From: a virus
DNA: 41,541 bases
IMG/VR virus record: IMGVR_UViG_3300035698_025492
Location: 1 to 41,541 of that record
Direction: 5' to 3' (one strand)
Part shown: positions 39,022-41,541 of the stretch, piece by piece
Layout: the number at the start of each line of letters is the position of its first letter
Numbering within the stretch: the first letter of the stretch is position 1
The notes under the pieces: model-generated
What the model was told of the DNA's origin: nothing
Seen by the model: the letters and a program-made list of their open reading frames with translations, nothing else
Databases searched by the model: none
Made by a program: the position numbers and the translations under genes

Positions 39022-39710
39022 AAATAAAAGAAATATTAGAAATAGTGCTAGGATATCAAGGTAATATTTGTTCCCATTCAAAATCTTGTGGCCCACCAAT
39101 GGCGGTTTATAATGCTGGGCTGGCAATATGGCCTAAAGGAAAAAATCCTAAAATAATTTGGTATGGGGATATTGATTGTGATTTGACTATTTTAAGATTA
39201 TTGAAAAGGATTTCTGTTCGCTATGATACTCGTATTTTGGCAATGCGGGAAGGTTTAAGGGATCTTAAGTCTCAAAAAATGGTTGCATATATTAAACAAG
39301 GAATTAAAAGTGCAGTATGGGATTCTGATTACCCAGAAAATTTTGCAGGTAAAAACTATTATGAAGCATTAGAAGTGAGACAAGCGAGTACACAGCGTAT
39401 GCGTAAAGATAGAAGGATTCGTTTGGGGTTTGTTACTCCTAGGGATACAAAATGGGCTTGGTATAATCGTTGGTTTTATAAGGGTCCTTATATAGTCGGT
39501 TCTTATATAAAGTCATGTTATATTACATTTTTATCTTTCCCTTGGAGCTGCTCTTTTGCAAAAGATGCATATATAGAAAATCAAACCTTGATTAATAAGA
39601 TAAGAAAATTTATAAGTGTATTTATGAAAGAGATTAACTATCAAAGATTTCCATCTGGGTTATTACATTTTGGGTTTTTAAAAAAGCTACAGGAGGGGGA
39701 AGATGAGTGA
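39018..39710 (+). CDS. Hypothetical protein (230 aa)
   Basis: Not recognised. ATG 39018 overlaps the ManC-like stop (ATGA), with GGGAGG upstream. The product is mixed, with N-terminal Cys (ICSHSKSC), an IIWYGDIDCDLTILRLLKRI segment, and a C-terminal aromatic-rich half (WAWYNRWFYKGPYIVG, FLSFPWSCSF) that might bind sugar or membrane. Coupling to the ManC-like gene suggests a sugar or surface role, but this is inferred. A promoter lies near its 3' end. Confidence 0.6.
   Translation: MKIKEILEIVLGYQGNICSHSKSCGPPMAVYNAGLAIWPKGKNPKIIWYGDIDCDLTILRLLKRISVRYDTRILAMREGLRDLKSQKMVAYIKQGIKSAVWDSDYPENFAGKNYYEALEVRQASTQRMRKDRRIRLGFVTPRDTKWAWYNRWFYKGPYIVGSYIKSCYITFLSFPWSCSFAKDAYIENQTLINKIRKFISVFMKEINYQRFPSGLLHFGFLKKLQEGEDE
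39588..39616 (+). promoter_or_regulatory. Intragenic promoter (CAAACC-TTGATT-17-TATAAG)
   Basis: -35 TTGATT 39588-39593 preceded by CAAACC, 17-bp spacer, -10 TATAAG 39611-39616. It would drive the small genes from 39703 onward. Confidence 0.6.
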
Positions 39711-39924
39711 ACCAATAATACATCCAATTTATACTGTTCCTGTAGATAATGAGCATACTTCATCTACGTTTTCAAGCCTTATATTTAGTTGCAGTATTTG
39801 TGGTACTAATAATAATGTGTCATATGTTAATGGGACCAAACAATATTGTTCAAAGTGTTGGGAAGGCATGATCGATTTACTGGCAAAAATGTACAAGAAA
39901 AAAATAGAGGGAGAAGATATATGA
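39703..39924 (+). CDS. Small zinc-finger protein (73 aa)
   Basis: ATG 39703 with AGGAGGGGG upstream. FSCSICGTNN and YCSKCWEG give two CxxC knuckles, a zinc finger. The C-terminus is a short basic-acidic helix. It overlaps the next gene as ATGA. Function unknown. Confidence 0.65.
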   Translation: MSEPIIHPIYTVPVDNEHTSSTFSSLIFSCSICGTNNNVSYVNGTKQYCSKCWEGMIDLLAKMYKKKIEGEDI

Positions 39925-40259
39925 GTGATTCTAAACAAGACGAATTCTTTTTAGAGAAGGAAGAATACAAGGCTCATCTTGCAAAAATTCTTGGTTATAC
40001 CGATGCTGAGATAGAAAAGCTTTTAGAAGAATTACATGGAAAAAGAAATGCTGTTTTTGATAGTTTAAAAGTTTTAATCGATAGTCAAACGATTCCAGTT
40101 GATTTAAGAATTGCTGCCTTGCAAGAATTTGTAGAAAATATATTAGAAATGTTGGCGGCAACGAGTCCAGATTCAATTGCGATTATTACAAATCATTTAA
40201 TAGAAAAGGGAGTATTTGCTACAGAACATTTACCATGGGAAAATGAGACAAAGCATTAA
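39921..40259 (+). CDS. Hypothetical helical protein (112 aa)
   Basis: Not recognised. ATG 39921 overlaps the zinc-finger stop (ATGA) with GAGGGAG upstream; an open frame from 39846 would run through the previous gene and is discounted. The protein is acidic and helical (FFLEKEEYKAHLAKIL, AEIEKLLEELHG), lacks Cys, and ends HLPWENETKH. Possibly a small adapter or regulator. Confidence 0.6.
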   Translation: MSDSKQDEFFLEKEEYKAHLAKILGYTDAEIEKLLEELHGKRNAVFDSLKVLIDSQTIPVDLRIAALQEFVENILEMLAATSPDSIAIITNHLIEKGVFATEHLPWENETKH

Positions 40260-40260
40260 G

Positions 40261-40545
40261 ATGAATAAATATAACTTTTATAACGAACTAATGAAACATG
40301 CAAACAAAAAACCATTTGTTAATCTAATACTCAACAAAATTGATAGTTTTAAGATTGAGAAAGATAGAAGACCCAAATGTATGGTGTTAGATGACGAAAT
40401 ATATGATATGCTTTGTAAAGAGATAGATTTTAAAAATCCAAAACAATTTAAAATAAATGGAATAAGAGTATATAAAGAATCAGAATGTATAGTGGGTAAA
40501 GTAATAACAAAAGGAGGAAGTTATGAAAACAATAGAAATGAGTGA
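40261..40545 (+). CDS. Hypothetical protein (94 aa)
   Basis: Not recognised. ATG 40261 lies directly after the previous stop but has no good ribosome site, so it may be read by coupling. The product is basic (YNELMKHANKKPF, KIEKDRRPKC) with a mixed alpha/beta C-terminal part (RVYKESECIVGKVITKGG). It overlaps the pentapeptide-repeat gene by 23 nt. Confidence 0.5.
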   Translation: MNKYNFYNELMKHANKKPFVNLILNKIDSFKIEKDRRPKCMVLDDEIYDMLCKEIDFKNPKQFKINGIRVYKESECIVGKVITKGGSYENNRNE

Positions 40546-41158
40546 TGAAACTTACAATAGGTTAAAGGATGAGTTTGAAAATGACAAGAAGAAGCAAGAA
40601 GAAAAGAAAAAGTTTGTAATTAAATCAAGATGGACAGATAAAGTAATATACGAGTCGACTAAAACAACTTACAAGGACGCTGTAGAAGAGGCTGTAAATA
40701 AAGGCGCAAACTTGAGAGACACAGACTTGGGAGACGCAGACTTGGTATGCGCATACTTGATAGGCGCAAACTTGGGAGGCGCAAACTTGGTATGCGCAAA
40801 CTTGGAAGGCGCATACTTGAAAGGCGCAAACTTGAAAGGCGCAAACTTGGAAGACGCAGACCTGGAAGGCGCAAACTTGAGAGGCGCAAACTTGGTATGC
40901 GCAGACTTGGAAGGCGCAAACTTGGAAGATGCATACTTGGGAGGCGCAAACTTGAGAGACGCAGACTTGGAAGGCGCAAACTTGGAAGATGCAAACTTGG
41001 AAGGCGCAAACTTGATAGGCGCAAACTTGAAAGGCGCAAACTTGGAAGGCGCAAAGTTACAAAATGCTAAATTCTACGGCAGGGATGGCACAACTAAAAT
41101 AAAGAAGTCGCAAGTCGATGATTTTTTTAAGGCGTTAGGCGTTGTTGTTGATCTTTAA
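40523..41158 (+). CDS. Pentapeptide-repeat protein
   Basis: 211 aa with AGGAGG before ATG 40523. Residues 1-60 are a charged helical N-terminus. Residues 62-181 are 24 consecutive five-residue units of the A(N/D)LxG type ([15 protein letters not shown] and so on) that would fold as a right-handed quadrilateral beta helix. The last 30 residues (FYGRDGTTK ... ALGVVVDL) are unique. Such proteins mimic DNA or act as scaffolds (MfpA and Qnr bind gyrase); whether this one binds a topoisomerase is unknown. The repeat DNA is 15-bp units with more GC than the rest of the window. Confidence 0.9.
   Translation: MKTIEMSDETYNRLKDEFENDKKKQEEKKKFVIKSRWTDKVIYESTKTTYKDAVEEAVNKGANLRDTDLGDADLVCAYLIGANLGGANLVCANLEGAYLKGANLKGANLEDADLEGANLRGANLVCADLEGANLEDAYLGGANLRDADLEGANLEDANLEGANLIGANLKGANLEGAKLQNAKFYGRDGTTKIKKSQVDDFFKALGVVVDL
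40706..41065 (+). repeat. 15-bp tandem repeats encoding pentapeptide units
   Basis: About 24 units near GGCGCAAACTTGGAA. Their regular spacing also opens spurious long frames on the other strand and in other frames, which should be ignored. Unit number can change by replication slippage or recombination. Confidence 0.9.
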
Positions 41159-41189
41159 CAGTTTCGGGTGTGGGCAACCAAGCTGTTAA
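41155..41189 (+). promoter_or_regulatory. RNA hairpin between the pentapeptide gene and the last gene
   Basis: TTAACAG (41155-41161) pairs with CTGTTAA (41183-41189); three further pairs, including a G-U, and an inner GGT/ACC stem with a seven-base loop extend it. It overlaps the upstream stop codon and ends about 10 nt before the AAAGGAGGGG site of the next gene. There is no U-run, so it is more likely a leader or mRNA-processing element than a plain terminator. Confidence 0.5.
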
Positions 41190-41204
41190 TTTAAAGGAGG
41201 GGAA

Positions 41205-41541
41205 ATGAAGAGAGAAGATATATTAAAGATAATCAAAGGTCATATATGGGTAGAGGAAGAGCTAACAGACGCTATCATGGCTTTGGAAGAGAGAAAATAT
41301 CCCTGTGCTAAATGTGGATTAATGAGAACAAAAGCAGGGGGAGGAACAACTTTTACTGTATGTGATGAATGTTGGGATAAGAAAGAAGAACCTAAAGAGG
41401 TGGTTCCAATAGGATATAAGCATTATTGTCGAATAGAGGATGGGGAGTATAAAGAAATAACAAAAACACTAGATAAGGACCCAGGAGTGCTTAAAGGTTT
41501 AGAACTTATACAAGATATAATGAAAAAAAATAATATTACCC
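41205..41541 (+). CDS. Zinc-finger protein, N-terminal part (runs off the window)
   Basis: Open from ATG 41205 (AAAGGAGGGG 5 nt upstream) to the window edge, about 112 codons without a stop. CAKCGLM and CDECWDK give a zinc finger in residues 34-65, preceded by a helical segment (EEELTDAIMALEERK) and followed by an acidic helical part. It is one of several Cys-rich small proteins in this region. Function unknown. Confidence 0.65.
   Translation, partial: MKREDILKIIKGHIWVEEELTDAIMALEERKYPCAKCGLMRTKAGGGTTFTVCDECWDKKEEPKEVVPIGYKHYCRIEDGEYKEITKTLDKDPGVLKGLELIQDIMKKNNIT

Noticed and set aside
40706-41065. CRISPR-like or tandem-repeat array
   Set aside because: Units are 15 bp, in frame and code for A(N/D)LxG; there are no unique spacers.
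40659-41070. Long ORFs on the minus strand and in frame +3 across the pentapeptide gene (Leu/Ser/Arg- and Arg/Lys-repetitive)
   Set aside because: They are shadows of the 15-bp tandem repeat, which stays open in several frames; composition is monotonous and the plus-strand gene has the ribosome site and known repeat fold.
1-41541. tRNA genes, introns, integrase or lysogeny genes
   Set aside because: Gaps between genes are nearly all under 110 nt and hold no cloverleaf pattern; no recombinase or repressor-type gene with clear motifs was found.

Overview
This window is part of a large, strongly AT-rich tailed-phage (Caudoviricetes) genome. The evidence is an almost continuous run of plus-strand genes with short overlaps, a full phage-type replication and recombination set, and a small terminase / large terminase / portal / MuF head-morphogenesis series. 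No tRNA, rRNA, CRISPR array, integrase or insertion sequence was seen. Nearly every gene has a strong AGGAGG-type ribosome binding site, and the promoters are sigma70-like (TTGATT-17-TATWAN). The host therefore uses Shine-Dalgarno initiation and a standard housekeeping sigma factor, but its lineage cannot be fixed from this window.

Layout. 1-686 (minus) is the start of a UvsW-like SF2 helicase. 687-1003 is a nearly G-free AT-rich divergent control region with two back-to-back promoters and palindromes. 1004-4902 holds a small unknown gene, a phage GroEL, another small gene and a class II (B12-dependent) ribonucleotide reductase. 4965-11803 is the replisome: DnaB-like helicase, DnaN-like clamp, DnaG-like primase and a DnaE-type polymerase with an intact-looking PHP domain. 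11814-13707 holds a degenerate dNMP-kinase-like protein and a membrane-anchored protein. 13717-21010 is recombination and repair: gp32-like SSB, a possible loader, a RecA/UvsX recombinase, the gp47/gp46 (SbcD/SbcC) pair, zinc ribbons, a free-standing GIY-YIG homing endonuclease and a RuvC-like resolvase. 21302-29373 is packaging and head: TerS, TerL, a small protein, portal, a GNAT-like protein and a MuF-type protein. 29399-35140 mixes unknown genes with a trigger-factor-type FKBP domain, a zinc-finger metallophosphoesterase, a ClpP-like protease and an amidase-like protein. 35245-41541 is accessory: DUF932, phosphoesterase, HAD-like, Cys-rich small proteins, a ManC-type sugar nucleotidyltransferase and a pentapeptide-repeat protein.

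Three things stand out. First, the MuF head-morphogenesis gene is broken into two genes by a split intein. The first gene encodes the N-extein, the N-intein and a Vsr/DUF559-like endonuclease; the second encodes a 36-residue C-intein and the C-extein. Only an 8-nt overlap joins them, so the head protein must be rebuilt by trans-splicing. Second, a recurrent promoter element (AAACCTTGATT, 17-bp spacer, TATWAN-like box) occurs at about ten places, half of them inside the 3' ends of upstream genes. Third, the phage carries its own folding set: a GroEL with no GroES in view and a trigger-factor-like PPIase. No major capsid protein or tail gene was recognised; they probably lie outside the window or are too divergent to see.
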